Shown here piece by piece: positions 34,593 through 43,421 of a stretch of 64,000 bases of DNA (its first letter is position 1; the number at the start of each line of letters is the position of its first letter). Source of the DNA: CAVQBC01 sp963710665 (GTDB taxonomy: Bacteria; Actinomycetota; Thermoleophilia; Solirubrobacterales; Solirubrobacteraceae); contig CAVQBC010000003.1 in assembly GCA_963710665.1 (NCBI GenBank), positions 1,486,800 through 1,550,799 on the forward strand, in the 5' to 3' direction. Under the pieces are notes generated by a model. That model had not been told where the DNA came from. It was given only the letters and a program-made list of their open reading frames with translations, and did no database searches. The translations under genes were made by a program, and so were the position numbers.

Positions 34593-35477
34593 TCAGCCGC
34601 CGTTCAGGAACGCGAGGACGTGGTCGGCGAACCGCTCGGGGTACTGGTCGAGGAATCCGTGTCCCGAATCCGCGTAGATGCGCAGTTGCGCGTTGGGCAG
34701 GTGGTCGGCGAGCAGATGGCTGTTCTGCGTGATCATCATCAGGTCGTTGTCGCCGTTGGCGACGAACGTCGGGTGGGTGATCGCCGCCAGGCGCGCGAGC
34801 TGTGACGGGTCCGGGATCCCCCAGCGCGTGAGCGCCTCGAGTTGGGCGTTGCGCGTGGCGAGGTCGGTGGGCTCGTCGCGGTCGACGGTCCGGGCGGTGA
34901 TCCGCCCGAGGAACTCCATGGCCTTGCCCCGGCTCTCCTGCGAGCCGGAGAAGAACAGGCTGATGAAGCGGTTCGGGTCCAACCCGTCCGGGGCGGCGAG
35001 GGCATAGACGTCGTCGGACCAGCGGTGGATCCTCGGGGCGCCCCGCGGTGCGGTGCCGGCGAGCACGATCCTGCGGAACAGCCGCGGGCGCACGAGCGCC
35101 AGCTCCTGCGCGACGCAGCCGCCGAGCGAGAAGCCGAGCAGATCGACCTGTGTGAGCCCGAGCGCGTCGATGAAGCGCAGGGCGTCGCGGGCCATGTCCT
35201 CGACGTTGTCGGGGACGACGCCGGTCGAGGCGCCGACGCCGCGGTTGTCGAGCAGGATGACCTCGCGATCGCCGGCGAGACGGTCGACCAGCGCGGGGTC
35301 CCAGTTGTCGAGGTTGCCGCGGAAGTGCTGCAGGCACAGCAGCGGCGGCGCATCCGTCTGGCGGTCGCCGAAGCGGCGATAGACGAGCGTCGCCGCGTCG
35401 ATGTCGACCGAGCGGTTCTCCGCGGTCACCGCGGTGCCCCCGAGGACCTCGGTCGCGGCCCCGTCAGTGGCGCTCAT
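34593..35477 (-). CDS. Alpha/beta hydrolase
   Basis: 294 aa from ATG with RBS GGAGGG. Motifs: LQHFRGNLDNWDP (oxyanion region, HG changed to HF), nucleophile GFSLGGCVAQ (Ser), and DSGHGFLDQYPE with the catalytic His. It resembles haloperoxidase/esterase-like hydrolases. Its promoter region contains the 33-bp element described at 35528-35561, shared with three other hydrolase genes. Confidence 0.88.
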   Translation of the reverse strand: MSATDGAATEVLGGTAVTAENRSVDIDAATLVYRRFGDRQTDAPPLLCLQHFRGNLDNWDPALVDRLAGDREVILLDNRGVGASTGVVPDNVEDMARDALRFIDALGLTQVDLLGFSLGGCVAQELALVRPRLFRRIVLAGTAPRGAPRIHRWSDDVYALAAPDGLDPNRFISLFFSGSQESRGKAMEFLGRITARTVDRDEPTDLATRNAQLEALTRWGIPDPSQLARLAAITHPTFVANGDNDLMMITQNSHLLADHLPNAQLRIYADSGHGFLDQYPERFADHVLAFLNGG

Positions 35478-35527
35478 GGTCCCTCCGTCGGTTGTGTCGA
35501 CGATGACGGTGGCCCACTTGCGCGACC

Positions 35528-35561
35528 TTCGCGCCCGTGCATCCCCTGGTCGGTGCCCCGG
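35528..35561 (-). promoter_or_regulatory. Hydrolase-regulon element, copy C
   Basis: Reads on the minus strand as CCGGGG-N6-CCAGGG-N6-CGGGCGCGA. It lies 73 nt (measured from ACCAGGG) upstream of the hydrolase start at 35477. Same order, spacing and orientation relative to the gene as copies A, B and D. Confidence 0.6.
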
Positions 35562-35723
35562 CGGGGTCGCCATCGCCGCGGAGGTCGTCAACGGGCGGTG
35601 CAGCCGGCGTCGGCTGCGCCGGGCCCACGATGTCGGGGCGGCAGCGGCAGGCTGTGGTGGAAGAGGCCCGTGACCACTGAGGCGGCGAGCCGCGGCGCTG
35701 GAGCCGGGGCGTGGCGAGCAGAC

Positions 35724-35756
35724 CCGGGCCGCAGGCCAGGGGACTCACGGGGGCGA
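35724..35756 (+). promoter_or_regulatory. Hydrolase-regulon element, copy D
   Basis: CCGGGC-N6-CCAGGG-N6-CGGGGGCGA, 81 nt upstream of the GTG at 35816. The 338-nt divergent intergenic region 35478-35815 holds copies C and D facing opposite ways, one for each flanking hydrolase. Confidence 0.55.
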
Positions 35757-35815
35757 CGTGCGAGCCGGGCGATCAGGCTTCTTGCCGTCCGACCAGCCCT
35801 TGAGAGGAGAGGCTC

Positions 35816-36802
35816 GTGACCTCATCTACCGGCGACCTGGCGACCCCGCAAGGCCCTGGCTCGGTGTCCGGAGCGCCGAACCTCCCCGCCGGGTTCTCCG
35901 ACACGTTCGCGAGCCGGTACGTCGACGCCGGCGAGGTGCGCCTGCACGCGGTCATCGGCGGCGACGGCCCGCCGCTGCTGCTCGTGCACGGCTGGCCGGA
36001 GACCTGGTACGCCTGGCGGCTCATGATGCCCGCCCTGGCGCGCGCTTTCACCGTCGTCGCGGTCGACCAGCGCGGCATCGGGCTGTCCGACAAGCCCGAG
36101 GACGGATACGACACCGTCACCCTGGCCGGCGACCTGGTCGGGCTGATGGACGCCCTCGGCCACGAGCGGTTCGCGCTGTACGGGACCGACACGGGGATGC
36201 CGATCAGCTATGCCCTGGCGGCCGATCACCCGGACCGTGTCGCGCGCCTGGCGCTCTCCGAGGCGCCCCTCCCGGGCATCTCTCCCTCTCCGCCGCTGCT
36301 CCTTCCTCCGCCGCTCAACGCGCGGCTGTGGCACCTCGCGTTCAACCAGCTTCCGGCGGAGGTGAACGAGGCGCTCGTCAGGGGACGGGAGGCCGTCTTC
36401 TTCGGCGCCGAGTTCGACGCCTCGGCGGGCACGAGCAAGCTGCCCGCCGACACCGTCGCCTACTACCTCGACCGGCTCGTGTCGGAACCCGATGCGCTGC
36501 GCGGCAGCTTCGGGTTCTACCGCGCGATTCCCACCTCCAGCGCGCAGAACGAGCAACGCAAGAACCCGCGCCTGACCCTCCCGGTCCTGGCGATGGGCGG
36601 AGCCGAGAGCAGCGGCAAGGGGATCGGCAACACGGTCGGGCTCGTCGCCGACGATGTCCAGACCGTGGTCATCCCCGGCGCAGGCCACTGGATCGCCGAG
36701 CAGGCTCCCGAGGCGGTGCTCGCAGCGCTGACGGGCTTCCTGGCCCCCTACCGGGACGGCGCGGCGGCGGCGCAGGGCGGCAGGCCGCTCGCCTCCGCCT
36801 GA
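35816..36802 (+). CDS. Alpha/beta hydrolase, epoxide-hydrolase-like
   Basis: 328 aa from GTG with RBS GAGAGGAG. Motifs: HGWPETWYAW (epoxide-hydrolase oxyanion motif), YGTDTGMPISYAL where an Asp replaces the usual nucleophile Ser (GTDTG), and GAGHWIAEQAPE carrying the base His. These fit soluble epoxide hydrolases or haloalkane-dehalogenase relatives. It precedes a frameshifted second epoxide hydrolase on the same strand. Confidence 0.88.
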   Translation: MTSSTGDLATPQGPGSVSGAPNLPAGFSDTFASRYVDAGEVRLHAVIGGDGPPLLLVHGWPETWYAWRLMMPALARAFTVVAVDQRGIGLSDKPEDGYDTVTLAGDLVGLMDALGHERFALYGTDTGMPISYALAADHPDRVARLALSEAPLPGISPSPPLLLPPPLNARLWHLAFNQLPAEVNEALVRGREAVFFGAEFDASAGTSKLPADTVAYYLDRLVSEPDALRGSFGFYRAIPTSSAQNEQRKNPRLTLPVLAMGGAESSGKGIGNTVGLVADDVQTVVIPGAGHWIAEQAPEAVLAALTGFLAPYRDGAAAAQGGRPLASA

Positions 36803-36810
36803 GCGGCATA

Positions 36811-36843
36811 CCGGGGAGCGCACCAGGGTGTTCACGGGCGCAA
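36811..36843 (+). promoter_or_regulatory. Hydrolase-regulon element, copy B
   Basis: CCGGGG-N6-CCAGGG-N6-CGGGCGCAA, 77 nt upstream of the ATG at 36899. It separates the two consecutive hydrolase genes, so the second has its own promoter. Confidence 0.6.
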
Positions 36844-36898
36844 ACGCGCCACAAGTCGACGAGCCTTCGTGCCCGCCAGCGAACCAGGGAGCGCCGCC

Positions 36899-38100
36899 AT
36901 GACCGCCACGGCCGGCTCAACAGCGATCCGCCCGTTCCAGATCGATGTTCCGGAGGAGCAGCTTGCTGAGTTGCGCCGGCGGATCGCCGCGACGCGGTTG
37001 CCCAGCAAGGAGCTCGTCGCCGATCGGTCGCAGGGCGTGCAGCTGGCGACGATCGAGGCGCTCGCCCGCTTCTGGGCGACCGAGTACGACTGGCGCAAGT
37101 GCGAGGCGAAGCTGAACGCGCTCGAGCACTTCATGACCGAGATCGACGGGGTGGACATCCACTTCATCCACGTGAAGTCGCGGCACGAGAACGCGTTGCC
37201 GCTGGTCATGACGCACGGCTGGCCCGGCTCGGTTATCGAGCTGCTCGAGACCATCGGCCCGCTGACCGACCCGACCGCGCACGGTGGGCAAGCGGAGGAC
37301 GCGTTCCACCTGGTGCTGCCGTCCCTGCCCGGCTACGGGTTCTCCGCTGAGCCGGCCGAGCTCGGCTGGGACGCCAGCCGCACCGCACGCGCGTGGGCGG
37401 AGCTGATGGACCGCCTCGGCTACGCCCGCTACGTCGCCCAGGGCGGCGACGTGGGTGCCCTCGTCACGGACCTGATGGGCCGCCAGGCTCTCGAGGGGTT
37501 GGTCGGCATACCACCTGAACCTGCTCACGGCGGCGCTCGCAATCGGCGATCAACTGCCGAAGGAATCCGAACAGGAGCGCGCAGCGGCCGAGGCGGTCGC
37601 GACATTCAGGCAGGACGGCTTCGGCTACTTCCTCGAGCAGGCCACGCGGCCACAGACGATCGGCTACTCCCTGCTGGACTCACCCGTCGGGCTGGCGGCC
37701 TGGTTGCTCGACCACGACACGGACAGCTACTACAAGATCTCCCGCGCGTTCGTCGACGGCGAGCCCGTGGGCGGTCTCACCCGGGAGAGCATCGTCGACA
37801 ACATCACGCTGTACTGGCTGACCGGCACCGCACCTCGGCGGCCCGGTCGTACTGGGAGAGACGGACGAGCGCTGGCCGCAGCGCTTGCGAGCGGTCAGGC
37901 TCCGCCGGCGGTCACCGTGCCGGTCGGCTTCACGACGTTCCCCGGCGAGATCTCGGGCTTCCCCGCGCAGCTGGGTCGAGGCGGTCTACCCCGACCTCGC
38001 CTACTTCAACGAGGCCGACAAGGGCGGCCACTTCGCCGCCTGGGAGGAGCCCGACGTGTTCGCCGGCGAGGTTCGCGCCGCGTTCCGGTCGCTCCGCTGA
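36899..38100 (+). pseudogene. Epoxide hydrolase (EHN-domain, microsomal type), several frameshifts
   Basis: Reads as an EHN-type epoxide hydrolase across three frames: residues 1-200 in frame 1 (IRPFQIDVPEEQLAELRRR, HGWPGSVIELLE, GGDVGALVTDL nucleophile region), then frame 2 from about 37505 (LNLLTAALAIGDQL... SYYKISRAF), and frame 3 from about 37880 (VEAVYPDLAYFNEADKGGHF with the base His). Breaks lie near 37505, 37835 and 37970. Total span about 400 codons, the family length, with no premature stop inside each frame. Either inactivated recently or affected by indel errors. Confidence 0.8.
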
Positions 38101-38197
38101 GCCGACCGCGCCCGGGCGTCCGCCTCTGGCGTCGCTTGGCGAGCTCGTCGCGCCCCGCGCTCGACGCGTCAAGTCAGCGCGACGAGACCGGCCGCCG

Positions 38198-38386
38198 TTG
38201 AACCGGGCGCTGATGGCTGCCGGCCTCGTCGACCGCGTGCAGGTGACGCTCTTCCCTGTCATCACCGGTCAGACCGGGCAGGCCCCGATCTTCCAGGGTG
38301 CGGCCGACTTCGACCTGGAGCTGGTCGAGAACCGGACGCTCGACGGTGACATCCAAGAGCTCATCTACCGACCCACCCTCCATTGA
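38198..38386 (+). pseudogene. C-terminal fragment of a dihydrofolate-reductase-like (RibD C-terminal) protein
   Basis: 62 residues to a TGA at 38386 match the last third of RibD_C/DHFR-family proteins (RALMAAGLVDRVQVTLFPVI, LELVENRTLDGDIQELIYRP). No N-terminal portion is found upstream; the space is taken by the hydrolase. A truncated relic. A complete family member lies at 44477. Confidence 0.6.
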
Positions 38387-38537
38387 CCTGTACGGATACG
38401 AAGGGGATCTGGCGTGAGCCCAGCTGGTCGATCCAGGTCCGTTGAGAGTCTTGCGGCCCACGCTGTGGGCGCCTGTCGCCGCGTTGGTTCTCAGATTCGA
38501 TGAGCCGAGGCTGACGCAGCCGCCGGATCGCTCATGA
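38387..38537. other. Intergenic, no gene seen
   Basis: Only a 13-bp sequence (CGATGAGCCGAGG, 38498-38510) stands out. It recurs inverted at 43231-43243. Confidence 0.4.
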
Positions 38538-38978
38538 TCAGGGGCCGATGAACGTCGCTGAACCGCGTGGCGACCGGAGCTGTATCAGGCCGGCCGTCGT
38601 GGGCCGAAATCCGCACGCCGCGAAGTAGAAGTCGCGTAGATCGTCCTCGAAGTCGACATGCAGCCACTCGCAGCCCGCCGCGCGCGCGGCGTCGGTAGCG
38701 CGAGCGACCAACTGCGTGCCGATGCCGCGCCCACGCGCGCTCGCCGCCACCATCGTGTCCTGGATCCACGCGTGCACGAGGCCGTCCCACAGAACGTTGA
38801 CGAACCCGGCGAGCGCTCCGCCGTCGCGGGCGACCACCCAGCCGAGACTGTGGCCTGCGACCTGTGCGCGCCAATCCCATTCATCCGAAGAGCACACCGG
38901 CGCGTCGAACGCTTCCGCATGCAGACGGTTGATCTCGAGATTCTCGAACGCACCGCGCCACTCGTATTCAATCGTCAC
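38538..38978 (-). CDS. GNAT-family N-acetyltransferase
   Basis: 146 aa from GTG 38978. Acetyl-CoA pyrophosphate loop AASARGRGIGTQLVARAT is near residues 80-97, preceded by beta-4 WIQDTMVA, and followed by FYFAACGF typical of GNAT motif B. Acceptor substrate unknown. The longer open frame upstream (to 39065) lacks family similarity. Confidence 0.85.
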   Translation of the reverse strand: MTIEYEWRGAFENLEINRLHAEAFDAPVCSSDEWDWRAQVAGHSLGWVVARDGGALAGFVNVLWDGLVHAWIQDTMVAASARGRGIGTQLVARATDAARAAGCEWLHVDFEDDLRDFYFAACGFRPTTAGLIQLRSPRGSATFIGP

Positions 38979-39227
38979 ACGCGGATCGTAGGCCGCACCG
39001 ACTAGCCCCCGCGTTGCGCAGCTCGCCTTCGCCGGCATGCGGCGAGCAGCGGCGCGTCCGTCCAAGGCCGATTCGCCCGCTTCTGCTGTCCTCGTGACTG
39101 GACGCTGCAGTTCCGTGCGGCCGCGTGGGCCCAGGCGCTGCTCGTTTCGCCTGGATCCGACAGCGCCGGCCCGCCGCTCGGCGACCGCCGCGGCTCGTCC
39201 GACGCAGCAATGCTGCCGTCGGAACGT

Positions 39228-39989
39228 CTACGGCGCAGCCGCAGGGCGCAGGGCGCCGCCGTCTCCTCCGGTGAACCGAGCGTCGTCGAGGATCGGCGAG
39301 GGCCTGAAGCCCTTGACGATCAGGTAGATCGCAAACGCCGCCTCGAAGGCGCCCTCGGGCACCGAGAAGAGGGCGTGCAGGCCGTCCTGCTCGTAGGCGC
39401 CGAACAGGACCGCGATCGACGACACGAAGATCAGCGGACCGCCGATGACGCCCAGCATCGCGAGCCGTGGCGGCATCAATCCGGTGCGGTACATCAGCCA
39501 GCCGAGCAGGATGCCGTTGACGCCGACGCAGAATCCCGGCCCGAACAGGAACGTCCAGTCGTGGATCGCGACCAGGGTCTGCCCCGCGATGTCGAGCGAC
39601 GTTCCGTCCGCGCCGATGGACCCGGCGAGGTCGTCGCGCAGGGTGACGACCGAGAGCAGGCTGATCGCGCCGACCCCGATGATCGTCGCCTCGATCGTGC
39701 GCGAGGCGACGTAGCTGAGCGAGAGGGTTTCGTTGTATCGCTTGAGGATCGGAAACATCACGACCGCCGTGCCGACGTTGCCGATCATCAGGAGGATTTC
39801 GAGGAGGGCGCCCAGCGTGACGCGGGCGTCGTCGCCGGCGCCGAGGATGTAGTCGGTGTCGTTGAGCACCGGGTCGTAGAGAATGAGCGCGGCGGGGATG
39901 GACGTGAGAAACGTCGAGGCCATGAGCCAGCCGGCGATGCGAGCGGTCCTTCGCTGCTGCGGCGACTGCTCTGGCAGGGAAGTCGTCAT
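39228..39989 (-). CDS. DUF4386 family membrane protein
   Basis: 253 aa, six predicted membrane helices. Family segments: TARIAGWLMASTFLTSIPAA, LGALLEILLMIGNVGTAVVM, DWTFLFGPGFCVGVNGILLG and FAIYLIVKGFRPSP at the C-terminus. Function unknown. A frameshifted paralogue (same motifs) sits inside the phage remnant at 60168-60901, and this copy neighbours an integrase remnant. Confidence 0.85.
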   Translation of the reverse strand: MTTSLPEQSPQQRRTARIAGWLMASTFLTSIPAALILYDPVLNDTDYILGAGDDARVTLGALLEILLMIGNVGTAVVMFPILKRYNETLSLSYVASRTIEATIIGVGAISLLSVVTLRDDLAGSIGADGTSLDIAGQTLVAIHDWTFLFGPGFCVGVNGILLGWLMYRTGLMPPRLAMLGVIGGPLIFVSSIAVLFGAYEQDGLHALFSVPEGAFEAAFAIYLIVKGFRPSPILDDARFTGGDGGALRPAAAP

Positions 39990-40100
39990 GCCCGTCTGTA
40001 CGTCATGAGCAGCGGGATTCCTCTCGCTTCACGCGTGCGCTGCCGCCCGCCGGGTCGGGTCCGAATCGACCGCGTCTCGCAGGCTGAGCGCTCCGCGTCG

Positions 40101-40345
40101 GTCACGTCCACGGTGCTGCTCGACGCCGCCGGCCGTCGCCTATCACCGGCCACGATGCCGGGCTTCCACGCCGGCCGCCCGCCGCGCAACAAGGGCCGTC
40201 GCTATCCCGCCGATCCGCGGTCGACCGTCGAGGAGGTCGTCGCGCGAGCGTCATGCGCCGGAGCCGGCACCGCGCCCCATCGGCTTGCTGCATGCGCGGG
40301 CTGATCGTGGTGCTCTGGTCGCGCCGGGTTGCGCATCGACGGAAG
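40101..40345 (+). pseudogene. Tyrosine-recombinase (integrase) N-terminal remnant
   Basis: Reads LLDAAGRRLSPATMPGFHAG, then RPPRNKGRRYPADP, then EEVVA, and after a frameshift RGLIVVLWSRRVA / RAGLRI. This order is typical of the N-terminal third of a common actinobacterial site-specific integrase (…PRNKGxRYPADPPTVEEIVAVM…LRGLIVLLWRAGLRISEAL). The catalytic domain is missing. At least two frameshifts. It ends just before the rifamycin phosphotransferase promoter. Confidence 0.6.
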
Positions 40346-40440
40346 CGCGTTCGGCCGATCAGCGGCTACTGGACCGGCCGTTTCTCGCGCTGCCGGGGGC
40401 GCCCGCGGCCCCCCGCCACTTCCAAAGTATCGCTGCCGGG

Positions 40441-40459
40441 GGGGCTTGTTTCAAGCCCC
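40441..40459 (+). promoter_or_regulatory. Rifamycin-associated element (RAE)
   Basis: GGGGCTTGTTTCAAGCCCC, a perfect 19-bp dyad (GGGGCTTG-N3-CAAGCCCC). It closely resembles the RAE known upstream of rifamycin-inactivating genes in actinomycetes. It is 50 nt before the rph start codon and predicts rifamycin-inducible expression. Confidence 0.85.
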
Positions 40460-40476
40460 GGGGTGTGCTCCATACT
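40446..40476 (+). promoter_or_regulatory. Candidate rph promoter
   Basis: CATACT (40471-40476) is a plausible -10. TTGTTT inside the RAE (40446-40451) is a weak -35 at 19 bp spacing. If right, the RAE overlaps the -35 region, fitting regulation by a RAE-binding factor. RBS GAAGGGAG follows at about 40494. Confidence 0.4.
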
Positions 40477-40508
40477 CGCTCGCCGCAAGCGGCGAAGGGA
40501 GCAACGCG

Positions 40509-43187
40509 ATGGGCACAGAAGGGCATGCGGCGGTGGGCGCTGGAGGCGATCCGAAGGGGATCGACACCTTCCGGCACGACGGTTACGTGTTGGGTCTTCA
40601 AGAGATCGACGAGACGCAGGTCGCGGTCGTCGGCGGCAAGGGCGCGCACCTGGGAGAGCTCTCGCGGATCGAAGGCATCCGCGTGCCGCCTGGCTTCTGC
40701 GTGACGACGGACGCCTTCCGGCGGATCGTGGCGGAAGCGCCGTCGATCGACGATCGGCTCGATCGGCTGTCGCGCCTGGACGCGGACGACCGGGAGGGGA
40801 TCCGCACGCTCAGCGCGGAGATCCGCCGGACCCTCGAAGGGATCGCCATCCCTGAGGATCTGGCGGCGGCGATCACCCGCGCGCTCGCCCGTCTCGGCGA
40901 GCAAGCCGCCTACGCCGTCCGATCGAGCGCGACGGCGGAGGACCTGCCGACGGCCTCCTTCGCCGGCCAGCAGGACACGTACCTGAACATCGTGGGGCCG
41001 TCCGCGATCCTCCAGCACGTCAGCCGGTGCTGGGCCTCGCAGTTCACCGAGCGAGCCGTGACCTACCGCCTGCGGAACGGCGTCGACCACCGGAGGGTCC
41101 ACATGGCCGTCGTCGTGCAGCAGATGGTCTTCCCCCACGCGGCCGGCATCCTCTTCACGGCCGACCCCGCCACGTCCAACCGGAAGGTCGCCTCAGTGGA
41201 GGCCAGCTTCGGCCTGGGCGAGGCCCTGGTCTCCGGCCTGGTGAACCCCGACCTCTACAAGGTGCGGGACGGCGAGGTCGTCGCGAAGGCGGTCGGCACC
41301 AAGCGGCTTGCCATTCACGCCTCGGCGGCGGGCGGGACGCAGGAACAGACGATCGAGCCGGAGCGGCAGGAGCAGCCGGCACTGACGGATGCGCAGGTCA
41401 TTCGGCTCGCGCAGCTCGGCCGGCGGATCGAAGCGCATCTCGGCCGCCCCCAGGACATCGAATGGTGCCTTGCCGACGATGAGTTCCAGATCGTCCAGAG
41501 TCGCCCGATCACCACGCTGTTCCCCATCCCGGAGGCCGGCGACGGAGAGAACCACGTCTACGTCTCCGTCGGTCACGGGCAGATGATGACCGACCCCATG
41601 AAGCCCCTGGGGCTCTCCCTGCACCAGCTGATTGCGCTCCCACGGATGTACGAGGCCGGCGGGAGGCTGTTCGTCGACGTCGCAGCGCGCCTGGCTCCGC
41701 CCGCGACCCGCGCCGCCGTCCTGGACGCCCTCGGGAGGTCCGATCCGCTCATCGGGGACGCGCTCCAGACCATCGTCGACCGCGGCGACTTCATCCCGTC
41801 GCTCCCGGACGAGCGCCCCGCGGGGCCGCCGGCCGGCGGCGCACCGGCCCCGATCGAGACCGATCCGGCCATCGTCACCGAGCTGATCGGGCGCACCCAG
41901 GCTTCGATCGCCGCCCTGAGACGCGACATCCGGACGAAGTCCGGATCGGCGCTGCTCGACTTCATCCTGGGGGACATCCCGGAGCTGAAGCGGATCCTGT
42001 TCGATCCGCGAAGCCATCAGGTGTTCATGGGGGCGATGGACGCCTCGGGGTGGCTCAACGAGCAACTGGAGGCGTGGCTGGGCGAGAAGAACGCGGCCGA
42101 CACGCTCACGCAGTCCGTCCCCCACAACGTCACGTCGGAGATGGGTCTGGCGCTCCTGGACGTCGCGGACGTGATCCGCCCGCATCCGGAGGTGGTGGCC
42201 TTTCTGCAACACGTCGAGGACGAGGGCTTCCTTGACGAACTGGCCACGCTTGCGGGCGGGCCGCAAGCGCGGGAGGCCATCGGGGCCTTCCTCGACAAGT
42301 ACGGCATGCGCTGCGTCGGCGAGATCGACATCACCAGGCCGCGCTGGAGCGAGCGCCCCACCACGCTCGTGCCCCTGATCCTCGGCAACGTCAAGAACTT
42401 CGAGCCGGGTGCCGGCGAGCGGCGCTTCGAGCAAGGGCGGCAGGAGGCGTGGGCGAAGGAGCAGGAGGTGCTGGAGCGATTGCGCGCTCTGCCGGACGGG
42501 GCGGGCAAGGCCGAAGAGACCAAGCGGATGATCGATCGGGTGCGGACCTTCATCGGGTATCGCGAGTATCCGAAGTACGGCCTGGTCAGCCGCACCTTCG
42601 TCTACAAGCAGGCCCTCCTGGAAGAGGCCGAGCGCCTCGTGCAGGCCGACGTGGTCCGTGAGAAGGAGGACATCTTCTACCTCACGTTCCAGGAGCTCCA
42701 CGAGGTCGTGCGCACGAATCAAGTGGTCGATGACCAGCTCATCTCCCGGCGCAAGGACGCGTTCAGGTCCTACCAAGCGCTCACACCGCCTCGGGTGCTC
42801 ACGTCGGAGGGCGAGGTCGTCGCCGGGGCGTACAAGCGCGACGACCTGCCGGCCGGCGCACTGATCGGCCTCCCGGTCTCCGCCGGGACCATCGAGGGGC
42901 GAGCCCGCGTCATCCTGGACATGGCGGAGGCCGAGGTCGAACCAGGCGACATCCTGGTCACGGCCGCCACGGACCCCAGCTGGTCCCCCCTGTTCGTCGC
43001 GATCGAGGGTCTGGTGACCGAGGTGGGGGGCCTGATGACCCACGGCGCCGTGATCGCACGGGAGTACGGCCTGCCGGCCGTCGTGGGGGTGGAGCACGCC
43101 ACCCGGCTGATCCGGGATGGGCAGCGGATCCGCGTGCATGGAACGGACGGGTACGTGGAGATCCTGCCCGAGCCGCCGCTGCCGTGA
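40509..43187 (+). CDS. rph: Rifamycin-inactivating phosphotransferase
   Basis: 892 aa. The domain order matches Rph: N-terminal ATP-grasp domain (VGGKGAHLGELSRIEG; RSSATAEDLPTASFAGQQDT; to about residue 345), a central rifamycin-binding domain (about 370-780), and a C-terminal swivelling phosphohistidine domain with GGLMTHGAVIAREYG, catalytic His about 845. It transfers the beta-phosphate of ATP to the ansa-chain hydroxyl of rifamycins. The central domain distinguishes it from PEP synthase. An extra 25 residues precede YVLGLQEI compared with typical Rph; the RBS supports this start. Base composition is visibly less G+C rich than neighbours, and an integrase remnant lies upstream, suggesting horizontal acquisition. 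Confidence 0.92.
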   Translation: MGTEGHAAVGAGGDPKGIDTFRHDGYVLGLQEIDETQVAVVGGKGAHLGELSRIEGIRVPPGFCVTTDAFRRIVAEAPSIDDRLDRLSRLDADDREGIRTLSAEIRRTLEGIAIPEDLAAAITRALARLGEQAAYAVRSSATAEDLPTASFAGQQDTYLNIVGPSAILQHVSRCWASQFTERAVTYRLRNGVDHRRVHMAVVVQQMVFPHAAGILFTADPATSNRKVASVEASFGLGEALVSGLVNPDLYKVRDGEVVAKAVGTKRLAIHASAAGGTQEQTIEPERQEQPALTDAQVIRLAQLGRRIEAHLGRPQDIEWCLADDEFQIVQSRPITTLFPIPEAGDGENHVYVSVGHGQMMTDPMKPLGLSLHQLIALPRMYEAGGRLFVDVAARLAPPATRAAVLDALGRSDPLIGDALQTIVDRGDFIPSLPDERPAGPPAGGAPAPIETDPAIVTELIGRTQASIAALRRDIRTKSGSALLDFILGDIPELKRILFDPRSHQVFMGAMDASGWLNEQLEAWLGEKNAADTLTQSVPHNVTSEMGLALLDVADVIRPHPEVVAFLQHVEDEGFLDELATLAGGPQAREAIGAFLDKYGMRCVGEIDITRPRWSERPTTLVPLILGNVKNFEPGAGERRFEQGRQEAWAKEQEVLERLRALPDGAGKAEETKRMIDRVRTFIGYREYPKYGLVSRTFVYKQALLEEAERLVQADVVREKEDIFYLTFQELHEVVRTNQVVDDQLISRRKDAFRSYQALTPPRVLTSEGEVVAGAYKRDDLPAGALIGLPVSAGTIEGRARVILDMAEAEVEPGDILVTAATDPSWSPLFVAIEGLVTEVGGLMTHGAVIAREYGLPAVVGVEHATRLIRDGQRIRVHGTDGYVEILPEPPLP

Positions 43188-43211
43188 ATCCGCCCTCGCC
43201 GTCGCCCGAGT

Positions 43212-43240
43212 TGAGCCGATACCTACTCGACCTCGGCTCA
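43212..43240 (+). terminator. Hairpin downstream of rph
   Basis: TGAGCCGA-N13-TCGGCTCA, an 8-bp perfect stem 25 nt after the rph stop. No T-tract follows, so termination is only possible. Confidence 0.35.
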
Positions 43241-43421
43241 TCGGCCGGGCTTCTGCTTCCGCATGAGGCGGTTGCGAAAAGGGGGCAGTGCGCCGGGTCG
43301 CGCTAGCGCTCGCTGGGTGGACGATGGTCGAGGAGTTCGCCGGGCTGCTGTCTGGTCGAAGCTCGGGTAGACGCCGCGGCCGAGGACGGGAGCCCCGCGC
43401 GCCCGCGCCGGTAGCCTCGGC

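Noticed and set aside
40509..43187. Phosphoenolpyruvate synthase
   Set aside because: ATP-grasp and His domains are shared, but the order (His domain at the C-terminus), the rifamycin-binding middle domain and the upstream RAE identify Rph.
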